In this document: positions 51,510 to 59,364 of the stretch, piece by piece
How positions within the stretch are numbered: the first letter of the stretch is position 1
Layout: each line of letters opens with the position of its first letter
DNA from: CAJXMH01 sp040220135
GTDB taxonomy: Bacteria; Bacteroidota; Bacteroidia; Flavobacteriales_E; Vicingaceae
Reading direction: 5' to 3'
NCBI GenBank assembly: GCA_040220135.1
Contig: JAVJTT010000007.1
Location: forward strand, 123,862 to 187,861
DNA: 64,000 nucleotides
Translations under genes and position numbers: made by a program
Notes under the pieces: model-generated
Seen by the model: the letters and a program-made list of their open reading frames with translations, nothing else
What the model was told of the DNA's origin: nothing
The model's database searches: none

Positions 51510-52106
51510 CTATCCTTTAATAGCACCCACTTTAAAACGAATCGTAAATTCATCGTCGATCATTTTGTCTCCTAAGTCCTCAAAAAACTTACCGGAACCA
51601 TATCTGATCTTAAATTTTGTTCTGTCAATTTCAGTTTCACCAATTGCTACCAATTTGTTTCCTTCCATTTTAACCGTGGTTGGAATGGCAACTTTTTCCG
51701 TGATCCCTTTAATGGTTAAATCGCCATGTATGTGATACAATTCACCTTCTTTCTTTTCAACTTTTGTGATCTTAAAAGTAGAAGTAGGATTTTTTTCAAC
51801 TCCGAAAAAGTCGTCTGACATTAAATGTCCTTTCAACTTGGCGTTGGTGCCTTCATCTTCGATGTCTTCCACCACAATCGTGTTCATGTCCATCATGATG
51901 GTGCCACTGCTAATCATGCCGTTTTCTACCATAATGTTTCCTTCTTTCAGCATGATACTGCCGTTATGCTGTCCGGTAACTTTTTTACCTACCCATTCAA
52001 CTGAGCTAAGTTCATTGTCTATTTTGTAGGTGTCGCCTTTTGGTCCGCCGGCGAAACTTAATGCCGAAATGGCTAGTGCGGTTACAGTGCTTAAGATTCT
52101 TTTCAT
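51510..52106 (-). CDS. YceI family periplasmic protein
   Basis: A 198-residue protein with signal peptide (~1-19, ending LSFAGG) and a YceI lipocalin-like beta barrel (~25-195): YKIDNELSSVEWVGKKVTGQHNG at the start, MNTIVVED, HLMSDDFFGVEKNPTSTFKI and LTIKGITEKVAIPTTV. The family binds isoprenoid or fatty-acyl molecules such as polyprenyl pyrophosphate in the periplasm. Monocistronic with its own -7 element and terminator. Confidence 0.95.
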   Translation of the reverse strand: MKRILSTVTALAISALSFAGGPKGDTYKIDNELSSVEWVGKKVTGQHNGSIMLKEGNIMVENGMISSGTIMMDMNTIVVEDIEDEGTNAKLKGHLMSDDFFGVEKNPTSTFKITKVEKKEGELYHIHGDLTIKGITEKVAIPTTVKMEGNKLVAIGETEIDRTKFKIRYGSGKFFEDLGDKMIDDEFTIRFKVGAIKG

Positions 52107-52132
52107 TTTAATTGATTTAGATTATTGAACAG

Positions 52133-52140
52133 CAAATATA
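52133..52140 (-). promoter_or_regulatory. Putative -7 element of the YceI gene
   Basis: The minus strand reads TATATTTG, a match to TAnnTTTG, ending 26 nt before ATG 52106. The -33 region is A/T-rich without a clear TTG. Confidence 0.5.
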
Positions 52141-52226
52141 TGTATATACATTAAATGTAGAGACATTTAAAAATAAAAATTTCCAAAATTTTAACAGTTG
52201 TGTTATAAGAAGTGGAAATTTGAATA

Positions 52227-53306
52227 GTGAACAAAGAAGAGCCCAAAAAGATCATTCACATCGATATGGATGCCTTTTATGCCTCTGTTGAGCAGTTGGA
52301 TCGGCCTGAATTGAAAGGACAACCCTTGGCTGTAGGTGGCTCGAGAGAGCGTGGTGTTGTAGCCGCTGCTAGTTATGAAGCAAGAGCCTTTGGGGTGCAT
52401 TCTGCATTGGCATCAAGCATAGCAGCGAGAAGATGTCCCGATTTGATCTTTGTTAAACCACGTTTTGATCGGTACAGAGAAGTTTCTTCGCAGATCATGG
52501 ATATTTTTAAGCGCTATACTGATTTGGTAGAGCCTCTTTCTTTGGACGAAGCCTATTTAGATGTGACCTTCAATAAAAAAGGTTTAAAGTCGGCTATCAA
52601 GATTGCATTGCTCATTCGGGAATCTATCCAAAATGAGATTGGCTTGACCGCCTCAGCCGGGATTTCCTTTAATAAGTTTTTGGCTAAAACAGCTTCTGAC
52701 TTGAATAAACCTAATGGTATGGCTGTGATTCTTCCGGAGGAGGCCATCGACTTTATGAAGAAATTGAAGATTGAAAAGTTTCATGGCATTGGGAAAAAGA
52801 CAGCCGAAAAGATGAAGGCTAAAGGCATTTTTACCGGAGCAGATTTGATGCAATTAGACAGGCGAGAGCTAATTCAACGGTATGGTAAAGCCGGTAAACA
52901 CTACCATAACATTATTACTGCAAACGATCAACGACAAGTTAAACCCAACCGTATTCGCAAATCCATTGGGGCTGAAAGTACTTTTTCTGATGACTTAACA
53001 GAAGAATACCAATGGTTGGATAAACTAGATCAGATTCTACAAAAAGTAGTGAAGCGATTGAAAGAAAAGGGTCGAAAAGGTAAAACCATTACCCTAAAGA
53101 TCAAGTATCATGATTTTGAGATTAAGACCCGCTCGAAAAGCTTGGATCACTTTACCGACGAGACAACAGAAATTTGGAAGGTAGTCCAGGAGCTCTTGCA
53201 TCAACCGGAATTGCCAAACAGAGGAGTACGGTTGTTAGGCATTACCCTTTCTCAATTGGATGTGCAAGAAGTGGAAGCAGGTGGCCAGCTGACTTTGCAG
53301 TTTTAA
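52227..53306 (+). CDS. dinB: DNA polymerase IV (Y-family, translesion)
   Basis: Error-prone polymerase bypassing DNA lesions. 359 residues: palm/finger region with HIDMDAFYASVEQ (metal ligand D13) and SLDEAYLDV (D107, E108), thumb with helix-hairpin-helix segments (~175-235, KFHGIGKKTAEKMKAKG), and little-finger domain (~240-345). Start is GTG at 52227; no ATG occurs before the catalytic IDMD, so the GTG is required. The C-terminus stops at TLQF without an obvious canonical clamp-binding pentapeptide beyond QLDVQE. Confidence 0.95.
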   Translation: MNKEEPKKIIHIDMDAFYASVEQLDRPELKGQPLAVGGSRERGVVAAASYEARAFGVHSALASSIAARRCPDLIFVKPRFDRYREVSSQIMDIFKRYTDLVEPLSLDEAYLDVTFNKKGLKSAIKIALLIRESIQNEIGLTASAGISFNKFLAKTASDLNKPNGMAVILPEEAIDFMKKLKIEKFHGIGKKTAEKMKAKGIFTGADLMQLDRRELIQRYGKAGKHYHNIITANDQRQVKPNRIRKSIGAESTFSDDLTEEYQWLDKLDQILQKVVKRLKEKGRKGKTITLKIKYHDFEIKTRSKSLDHFTDETTEIWKVVQELLHQPELPNRGVRLLGITLSQLDVQEVEAGGQLTLQF

Positions 53307-53541
53307 TTAATTACCAATTTCTAAACCATCAAAGCGCTAGATAGCGTCGTCCTTTGTCCTCGCTATGACAGCGCTTCCAATGACCATAAAGTGTAAGGTC
53401 CTCTAGCAGAGATACGACGAGCTCCTGATGCCTAAAAGAAGCGATCTTAGCAATACAATGAAGGATTTGGGTTTATTAAACTGCTTTAAAGCGTTAGGTT
53501 GTATGCTTGCTAAAGGCAGGCCTCTCACTACTCTATACTCA
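53307..53541. other. Intergenic repeat region between convergent dinB and uvrB
   Basis: 235 bp without a gene. It holds copy 2 of the hairpin element (53332-53376) and further fragments shared with the 47.3 kb region, such as TACGACGA (53412) and GAAGCGATCT (53440s), in a different order. No recognisable terminator for either gene apart from these structures. Confidence 0.6.
53332..53376. repeat. Hairpin element, copy 2 (structure shared with 47366-47437)
   Basis: Outer stem AAGCGCT / AGCGCTT (7 bp), internal loop AG / GAC as in copy 1, inner stem ATAGC / GCTAT (5 bp), 16-nt apical loop. Against copy 1 the A-T pair of the outer stem is a G-C pair and the central T-A pair of the inner stem is an A-T pair. 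Confidence 0.7.
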
Positions 53542-55566
53542 TTACTCTTTCCCTTTCAACTTCTCTTCTAATTCAAACATCTCATCCCGTAAGCGGGCGG
53601 CTTCCATAAAATCCATTTCCTTGGCAGCTTTTTCCATTTCTCTTTTGGTTCGCTTCAAGGCCTTTTCTACTTGCTCTTTGCTCATGTACTTCACTACTGG
53701 GTCTGCGGCCAAGGCACTGCTTGCTTCGCCTTCGTGATAGGCTTTGGCCTCTTCTTTGCCATCTGCTGCTTTGGTCTGACCTAAAATGCTAAACTTATCT
53801 TTTTTCAAAGCAGTGGGTGTAATGCCGTGCTTTTCGTTGTAGGCCAATTGCTTTTCTCTTCTGCGGTCGGTTTCATCCATGGTTTTTTGCATAGAACCGG
53901 TAATGGTATCGGCGTAAAAAATTACTCGACCGTTTACATTCCGAGCCGCTCTACCAGCTGTTTGGGTAAGGGAACGCCCAGAACGCAAAAAGCCCTCTTT
54001 GTCGGCATCCATCACGGCCACCAATGAAACTTCCGGTAAATCCAAGCCTTCTCTTAGCAGGTTCACTCCAACTAGCACATCAAATTCTCCCAATCGAAGA
54101 CCTCGAAGTATTTCAACCCTTTCTAAAGTGTCAATATCAGAATGGATGTAGCGAGTTTGTATGCCATTTTTAACGAAGTATTTGGTCAGTTCTTCCGCCA
54201 TTCTTTTAGTAAGGGTAGTCACCAAAATGCGTTCATCTTTTTCTACCCTAATGGCAATTTCTTCCATCAAGTCATCCACTTGATTTTGGGTGGGTCGCAC
54301 TTCAATAATGGGGTCCAACAAGCCGGTAGGGCGAATTACCTGTTCTACTAAAACTCCTTCCGATTCTCTGAGTTCATAATCAGCTGGAGTGGCCGAAACA
54401 TAGATGGTTTGGTTGCGCAAGGCTTCCCATTCATCGAACTTTAGCGGACGATTGTCCATAGCGGCAGGTAATCGAAAGCCATACTCGACGAGGTTGGTTT
54501 TTCTAGATCGGTCACCGCCATACATGGCATTGACTTGAGAAACCGTTACGTGACTTTCATCAACTACTAAGAGGTAATCGTCTGGGAAATAGTCCATCAA
54601 GCAGAAAGGGCGGGTGCCCGGCAGACGGTTGTCAAAGTAGCGAGAATAGTTTTCAATCCCGGAACAATAGCCCAACTCTTTCATCATTTCTAGATCGTAA
54701 AGCGTTCGTTCCTCTAAGCGTTTTGCTTCAAGTGGTTTTCCAATTTCTTTGAAATAGTTAACCTGTTTCACCATGTCTTGCTGAATCTGCCAAACGGCAT
54801 CGTTCATCCGATCTTGGGTAGTAACAAAAAGGTTTGCGGGGTAGATATTTAAAGAATCAAAACGCTCAATGGTATTGCCGTTGTGAGGATCAAAAGAGCG
54901 AATGTCTTCGATCTCGTCCCCAAAAAAACTAATGCGATAAGCAATGTCGGCATAGGCCGGAAAAATATCTACGGTATCTCCTTTTACTCGGAATTTACCT
55001 CTTTCAAAATCAGTGTGCGTTCGGGAGTAGAGCGCTGCCACAAATTTGTGCAGCAATTTATTCCGACTAATTAACTCTCCTTTTTTAATGTGGGTCACAT
55101 TCTGCTTAAAGTCCGATGGGTTGGAAATACCATAAATACAAGAAACCGAAGAAACCACGATCACATCTCGGCGACCGGAAAGCAGGGCAGAAGTGGCGCT
55201 TAATCGAAGTTTTTCAATTTCATCGTTGATGGAAAGGTCCTTTTCAATGTAAGTATCCGAGCCGGGTAAGTAAGATTCCGGTTGGTAGTAGTCGTAGTAG
55301 GAGACGAAGTACTCTACTGAGTTTTTGGGAAAAAATTGCTTGAACTCCCCATACAATTGAGCCGCTAAAGTTTTGTTGTGACTTAAAACCAGAGTCGGTT
55401 TTTCGGTTTGTTGAATTACATTGGCGACAGTAAAGGTCTTTCCTGAACCGGTCACTCCCAAAAGGGTTTGCGCCCGATCTCCGGCATCAAGGCCTTCTAC
55501 TAATTGTTTGATGGCTTGCGGCTGATCTCCGGTAGGTTTATAATCTGAGGTAAGTTCAAACTTCAT
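53542..55566 (-). CDS. uvrB: UvrABC excision nuclease subunit B
   Basis: Damage-verifying helicase-like subunit of nucleotide excision repair. 674 residues: Walker A GVTGSGKT (K43), the beta-hairpin YYDYYQPESYLP, DESHVT, helicase motif VI region QTAGRAARN and the C-terminal UVR motif (~630-668, EKALKRTKREMEKAAKEMDF) that contacts UvrC. All expected parts are intact. It starts 50 bp after the BlaR1-amidase gene stop; a -7 element lies just before the start, so it can be transcribed alone. Confidence 0.98.
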   Translation of the reverse strand: MKFELTSDYKPTGDQPQAIKQLVEGLDAGDRAQTLLGVTGSGKTFTVANVIQQTEKPTLVLSHNKTLAAQLYGEFKQFFPKNSVEYFVSYYDYYQPESYLPGSDTYIEKDLSINDEIEKLRLSATSALLSGRRDVIVVSSVSCIYGISNPSDFKQNVTHIKKGELISRNKLLHKFVAALYSRTHTDFERGKFRVKGDTVDIFPAYADIAYRISFFGDEIEDIRSFDPHNGNTIERFDSLNIYPANLFVTTQDRMNDAVWQIQQDMVKQVNYFKEIGKPLEAKRLEERTLYDLEMMKELGYCSGIENYSRYFDNRLPGTRPFCLMDYFPDDYLLVVDESHVTVSQVNAMYGGDRSRKTNLVEYGFRLPAAMDNRPLKFDEWEALRNQTIYVSATPADYELRESEGVLVEQVIRPTGLLDPIIEVRPTQNQVDDLMEEIAIRVEKDERILVTTLTKRMAEELTKYFVKNGIQTRYIHSDIDTLERVEILRGLRLGEFDVLVGVNLLREGLDLPEVSLVAVMDADKEGFLRSGRSLTQTAGRAARNVNGRVIFYADTITGSMQKTMDETDRRREKQLAYNEKHGITPTALKKDKFSILGQTKAADGKEEAKAYHEGEASSALAADPVVKYMSKEQVEKALKRTKREMEKAAKEMDFMEAARLRDEMFELEEKLKGKE

Positions 55567-55570
55567 GCAA

Positions 55571-55578
55571 CAAAGTTA
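55571..55578 (-). promoter_or_regulatory. Putative -7 element of uvrB
   Basis: The minus strand reads TAACTTTG (fits TAnnTTTG; the same 8-mer as before the HsdR-N-like gene) and ends 4 nt before the ATG at 55566. Confidence 0.45.
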
Positions 55579-55616
55579 CGAGGAAGCCCTCAGCTTCTTA
55601 TACTTGAAAAAGCTGT

Positions 55617-57065
55617 TTAAGAACTTTTAAGTTCACGAATAGAAGTTAGGATCGCCTTAGCTAATTTTTCGTGGTGGGTTGGATCCTGCAGTTTCTTACG
55701 GTCGTTTTCATTTGTCAAAAAACCACATTCCAGCAAAATTGCAGGACATTTAGCCATTTTTAAAACGAAAAAGGGGGCGGGTTTAAAGTGAACTTTTTGA
55801 TCTAATTCATTGCTAAAGCTTTGTGCAAATTTTTCAGCTACAAAATAATTGGGCAAGGTATCTGATTTGATCAGCTGATTGGAAAAATAGATTTCAATGC
55901 CTTCTTTGGCTTCATGCACCTTCTTTTCACCTTGAACGGCATTGATGTGCAGACTCAAGTAAAAATCAGCCTGACTTTCGGTTAGAATATTCACTCTGTT
56001 TCCCAATTCAAGAAATTGATCTGAAGTTCTGGTAAATACAAGCTTGATGTTTTGTCCTATAGCTTGCTTTTCAAGCTCTTTGCTTATGAGTAAAACAATA
56101 TCTTTCTCTGCCAAGCCGGCTGTTGATACACCCAGATCTTTTCCACCATGTCCGGGGTCTATGACAACCACCATTGGTTTTTCTTTAGCAACGTATTGAA
56201 AGGAACTTAGAGCACCAAAAGCAATTGTGGAAAGTAAAAGAAGACTTCCTTTCCAAAGTCTGTTTTGTAGGGATTTCTTTTTATTCATCATGGTAAAACG
56301 ATTTTTAAGGGTTGGAAAACTAAAGCTGCTGAGCAGCGAGCTTGGTACTCTTGATTGAGCGAAATTTAAGATGAGGTTTTGGTATTCTTTAACGTCAACC
56401 TTCTTTTGGCAAGCTTCATCAGCTATATATTCATGGTTTTGTTTTGCTGCTTTGGCGTAAAGCCAAATCATAGGGTTAAACCAAAAGAGGACTTTTACGA
56501 ATTCAAAAAAGAGGTTGTCGAGGCTGTGAAATTGTTTTTGATGGACATTTTCATGCAAAAGGAGGGTAGGCAAGCTTTTCTCGTCTTGCAGCTTTTCTTG
56601 GTTGATAAAGAGGTAATTAAAAAAAGAAAATGCTCCTTTTCTCTTTTTTAAGGTGATGAGCTTAAAATCGGCTAGTTTCTGATGTGCTTGTTTTATTGAT
56701 CTGAAAAGCCAAGCCACTTGGTAAAGAAATCGACTTAAAAAAAGTAACAATCCCAGAGCGTAGACCAATAAAAGAGCGTTTTGAAATAGCTGTGATTGTG
56801 GCTTAATGGTAGTTGAAGCTGTTCCAGTTTTTTCAGGATTTGGAACTGATTCAAAGAACTGCTTTGTTTGACTGATAATGGCATTATCTTGATCGACTTG
56901 CAGACCAAGGTCAAAATTAAGTGCCGGTAATAGTAATGCTATGCAAAGCGATGTTATTAAATAAAAACGGTTGAACTGAAACCACTTTTCATTTTTTAGC
57001 AACAGTTGGTAGATTGCAAAAAAGAGCAGAGTGCCTAAACAGGAGAGCAAGAGGTAGCTAATCAT
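55617..57065 (-). CDS. BlaR1-type M56 peptidase fused to N-acetylmuramoyl-L-alanine amidase
   Basis: 482 residues from ATG 57065, which overlaps the blaI stop by 8 bp (ATGATTAG); an in-frame start at 57086 lies deeper in blaI. The first ~295 residues are a BlaR1/M56 sensor protease: four membrane helices (~2-22, 34-50, 94-115, 272-290) and zinc motif H171-E-N-V-H175 with a further H-E at 211-212 (NHEYIADEA). The C-terminal ~190 residues are an Amidase_3 domain: H306 (IDPGHGG), E320 (GLAEKD), H373 (SLHINA) and catalytic E446 (LLECGFL). BlaR1 proteins normally end in a penicillin-binding or TonB-type domain, so this fusion is unusual. With helix 4 as the last segment the amidase would be periplasmic, tethered to the inner membrane. 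Confidence 0.92.
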   Translation of the reverse strand: MISYLLLSCLGTLLFFAIYQLLLKNEKWFQFNRFYLITSLCIALLLPALNFDLGLQVDQDNAIISQTKQFFESVPNPEKTGTASTTIKPQSQLFQNALLLVYALGLLLFLSRFLYQVAWLFRSIKQAHQKLADFKLITLKKRKGAFSFFNYLFINQEKLQDEKSLPTLLLHENVHQKQFHSLDNLFFEFVKVLFWFNPMIWLYAKAAKQNHEYIADEACQKKVDVKEYQNLILNFAQSRVPSSLLSSFSFPTLKNRFTMMNKKKSLQNRLWKGSLLLLSTIAFGALSSFQYVAKEKPMVVVIDPGHGGKDLGVSTAGLAEKDIVLLISKELEKQAIGQNIKLVFTRTSDQFLELGNRVNILTESQADFYLSLHINAVQGEKKVHEAKEGIEIYFSNQLIKSDTLPNYFVAEKFAQSFSNELDQKVHFKPAPFFVLKMAKCPAILLECGFLTNENDRKKLQDPTHHEKLAKAILTSIRELKSS

Positions 57066-57429
57066 TTTTGTCGATTTTTTGGTCAATAATTCGCTTTAGT
57101 TCTTTCAATTCATTTTGGCTGAGGTCGGTTTCTTCGGCAAAAAAGCTGGCCAATTGAGCTGTAGAATTGTTAAAAAAGTTTTGGCTGAGTTTTTTCAAAT
57201 GGTCGCCAAAGTATTTTCGTTTCTCCAACAAGGGATAGTAGTGTTTATCCCTTCCTACCTTATCAAAAGCTAGCGCACCTTTGTCGCAAAGCCTTTTTAA
57301 TAAAGTTGATATAGTGGTGTAAGCCGGTTTGGGATCTTTATAGGCATTTACAATGTCTTTCATGTAGGCCTTTTTTAAGTCCCACATATAATTCATTAAC
57401 TCGAGTTCAGCTTCTGTTAATTTTTTCAT
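57058..57429 (-). CDS. BlaI/MecI/CopY family transcriptional repressor
   Basis: A 123-residue winged-helix repressor with an N-terminal DNA-binding domain (~4-72; LTEAELELMNYMWDLKKAYMKDIVNAY and TTISTLLKRLCDKGAL) and a C-terminal helical dimerisation domain, the site BlaR1-type proteases cut in the classical system. It is translationally coupled to the M56-amidase gene. A two-site palindrome covers its own start codon, implying autorepression. Confidence 0.93.
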   Translation of the reverse strand: MKKLTEAELELMNYMWDLKKAYMKDIVNAYKDPKPAYTTISTLLKRLCDKGALAFDKVGRDKHYYPLLEKRKYFGDHLKKLSQNFFNNSTAQLASFFAEETDLSQNELKELKRIIDQKIDKND

Positions 57430-57468
57430 TACTACAAAGATAGTAATAAAAACTATATTTGTAGTAAT
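57428..57468. promoter_or_regulatory. BlaI operator and blaI promoter
   Basis: ATTACTACAAA (57428-57438) and TTTGTAGTAAT (57458-57468) are a perfect 11-bp inverted repeat. Inside it two smaller dyads are seen, both with a 6-nt centre: TTACTA-CAAAGA-TAGTAA (57429-57446) and ACTA-TATTTG-TAGT (57452-57465). These fit the TACTAC/GTAGTA type of sites used by BlaI/MecI repressors. On the minus strand TATCTTTG (57442-57435) is a -7 element inside the first dyad and only 5 nt from the blaI ATG, so bound repressor would block transcription. Confidence 0.75.
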
Positions 57469-57471
57469 AGG

Positions 57472-58509
57472 CTAACTTTTATTAAAAGCCCGCATCTCAT
57501 CCCAAGTCCAAAAGCGTTTAGGCTCAATGTTTTGATAAGCAAGGCTGAGAAAATCAAGAACCGTTTTTTTAAATACTTCTTTTGGAATGGTAGAAGAATA
57601 GATAGCTCTCCGATATGGTTGATCAAAGCGGTCCGCTTTACTGAGCTCTTTTGACTCCAGTCGTAGAATAGGTCCGGTATCGGTGATCTTATCGACTTCC
57701 CATTGGTAGTCGTTTTCTTCAATCTTGTTCAATTGTTTGGCCAAGGGCTGCAAATTGACTCTCGGCAAAGTAGGTCGACTAGCAATGTCTACCCAAGTGG
57801 TGTATTTACATTCTAGTTCAAAACGATTTTCATCATATAAATTCATCACCATATCAAAACCATAGCTATCAGAAAAAGCGACGTAATAATGAATGGGCTG
57901 AGGTACTTCTTGAACCATTAGCTTCAAACCTTGGAGAAACTCTCTTTTGCCCTTGCTTTGCAAAAGTTCAAGATCAGCTTCAATGCGACCGACTTCTTCT
58001 TCCCAATCTGCTTTGAACTTCTCCGGCTCTTGTAATACCTCAGGAAATTTTGCCAAGAAATAATCAAACTTCTTAACGCACAACTTCATTTCATCCTTTT
58101 CACCAAAAGGGCGATAGAATTTTTCGCTTTCCACTTTATTCATCCAACAGCAAAGTTGTAAGGCCTGTTGGCTGTTTTTATTTTGAGGTTTGTATTCTCG
58201 AAAATCTCCAATAATGGCCATTTCACGAAGCATGGCATCGTACTTTTTCGCCAATTCAGGGTAGACCAAACTAAAAACTCCAACAAATCCATCAATGTCA
58301 AAATGATTGGCTGAAACAAACTCACTTTCTAGACCATGGAAATTGCTTTGCAAAGCATTTAGCACAATTTCTCCCGAGGTATCGGCGGCAATTTTTGGGT
58401 GTTTGTTGCCCCCTTTCCAGTGTGATAAAACCAAAGCTTCGGGATGCAAAGCATCTACTACGATACAGGTTTTTTCGCCAATTTCTGAAAAGGGTATAAA
58501 TTCTCTCAA
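57472..58509 (-). CDS. DUF6687-like protein of unknown function
   Basis: A 345-residue soluble protein. The N-terminal REFIPFSEIGEKTCIVVDALHPEALVLSHWKGG and the following HFDIDGFVGVFSLVYP resemble DUF6687 as I remember it; no catalytic role has been assigned. Acidic residues in D-x-x-H-P, ANHFDIDG and GDFREY could bind metal. The start is TTG at 58509, since no in-frame ATG lies between it and an upstream stop at 58543-58545. It ends 42 bp before blaI, right beside the operator, and a read-through transcript into blaI is possible. Confidence 0.75.
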   Translation of the reverse strand: MREFIPFSEIGEKTCIVVDALHPEALVLSHWKGGNKHPKIAADTSGEIVLNALQSNFHGLESEFVSANHFDIDGFVGVFSLVYPELAKKYDAMLREMAIIGDFREYKPQNKNSQQALQLCCWMNKVESEKFYRPFGEKDEMKLCVKKFDYFLAKFPEVLQEPEKFKADWEEEVGRIEADLELLQSKGKREFLQGLKLMVQEVPQPIHYYVAFSDSYGFDMVMNLYDENRFELECKYTTWVDIASRPTLPRVNLQPLAKQLNKIEENDYQWEVDKITDTGPILRLESKELSKADRFDQPYRRAIYSSTIPKEVFKKTVLDFLSLAYQNIEPKRFWTWDEMRAFNKS

Positions 58510-58552
58510 ATCTCGTTGCTTATTTGTATACTTGAATGCAAATTAAGGGGAA

Positions 58553-59332
58553 ATGTTTAGAGACTTGTTGAATAAAACACATTCAACTTCAAAATACGGT
58601 TTTCGATATCGTGGAATGGAAGCCAGCAGGATTGAAAACCTGACCGATGCAGTCTTTGCATTTGCCATTACTTTGCTTGTTATCGCTTCAGAAGTGCCTA
58701 GCAGTTATGTAGAACTCCAGGCCTCCATGTACGACTTTATTGGGTTTATTTTCTGTGCCTTGCTCATTTTCGGAATTTGGAACAATCATTATAACTTTTT
58801 CAGGCATTATGGTATGCAAGACAAGCTAACCAAGTCTTTGAACTTCATATTCATTTTTGTGTTGTTGTTTTACATTTATCCCTTAAAATATTTGTTTTCA
58901 TATTTAGGTACGGCAATTCTTATCAGTCTACTACAAGCATTAAATTATACTTCTCCTGCCATGCGTCTCTCCATTGAAAAGGTGAGAATGGCAAATATGA
59001 GTTCCGAACAATGGACAGACTTAATGGTGCGATTTGGACTGGGTTTATTCTTTCTTTACTTGATCTTGTTTATCATGCATCGAAATGCTTTAAAGAAGAA
59101 AACAGAACTTAAACTAAACCCTTTAGAGGTCTACGAAACTAAAAACTTCATGACTTCTTATATTTTCCTTGTGTGCGTTACTATATTGAGTATGACAATT
59201 GTTTTATTGGGTGGTGGAGCTTTCGCTCCGCATGCCGGTTTTGTCTATTGTTGCATTCCTGTACTTTTGCCATTATTTAGAAAATACCAAGTCAAAAACA
59301 TTCAAAATAAATATCAGGAGTATTTTCCTTAA
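58553..59332 (+). CDS. TMEM175-type potassium channel (DUF1211 family)
   Basis: A 259-residue inner-membrane protein with six helices. The family signature in helix 1, R-x-x-x-F-S-D-A-V-F-A-x-A-I-T, appears here as RIENLTDAVFAFAITLLVI (R26 to T40), that is with L-T in place of F-S. Prokaryotic TMEM175 proteins form tetrameric K+-leak channels in which hydrophobic residues of helix 1 line the pore. A family match is solid; selectivity with the altered motif is not certain. Followed by the S46 peptidase gene after 32 bp. Confidence 0.85.
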   Translation: MFRDLLNKTHSTSKYGFRYRGMEASRIENLTDAVFAFAITLLVIASEVPSSYVELQASMYDFIGFIFCALLIFGIWNNHYNFFRHYGMQDKLTKSLNFIFIFVLLFYIYPLKYLFSYLGTAILISLLQALNYTSPAMRLSIEKVRMANMSSEQWTDLMVRFGLGLFFLYLILFIMHRNALKKKTELKLNPLEVYETKNFMTSYIFLVCVTILSMTIVLLGGGAFAPHAGFVYCCIPVLLPLFRKYQVKNIQNKYQEYFP

Positions 59333-59364
59333 TCTTTAGAATAGTACTACTTAACCCCCTAAAA

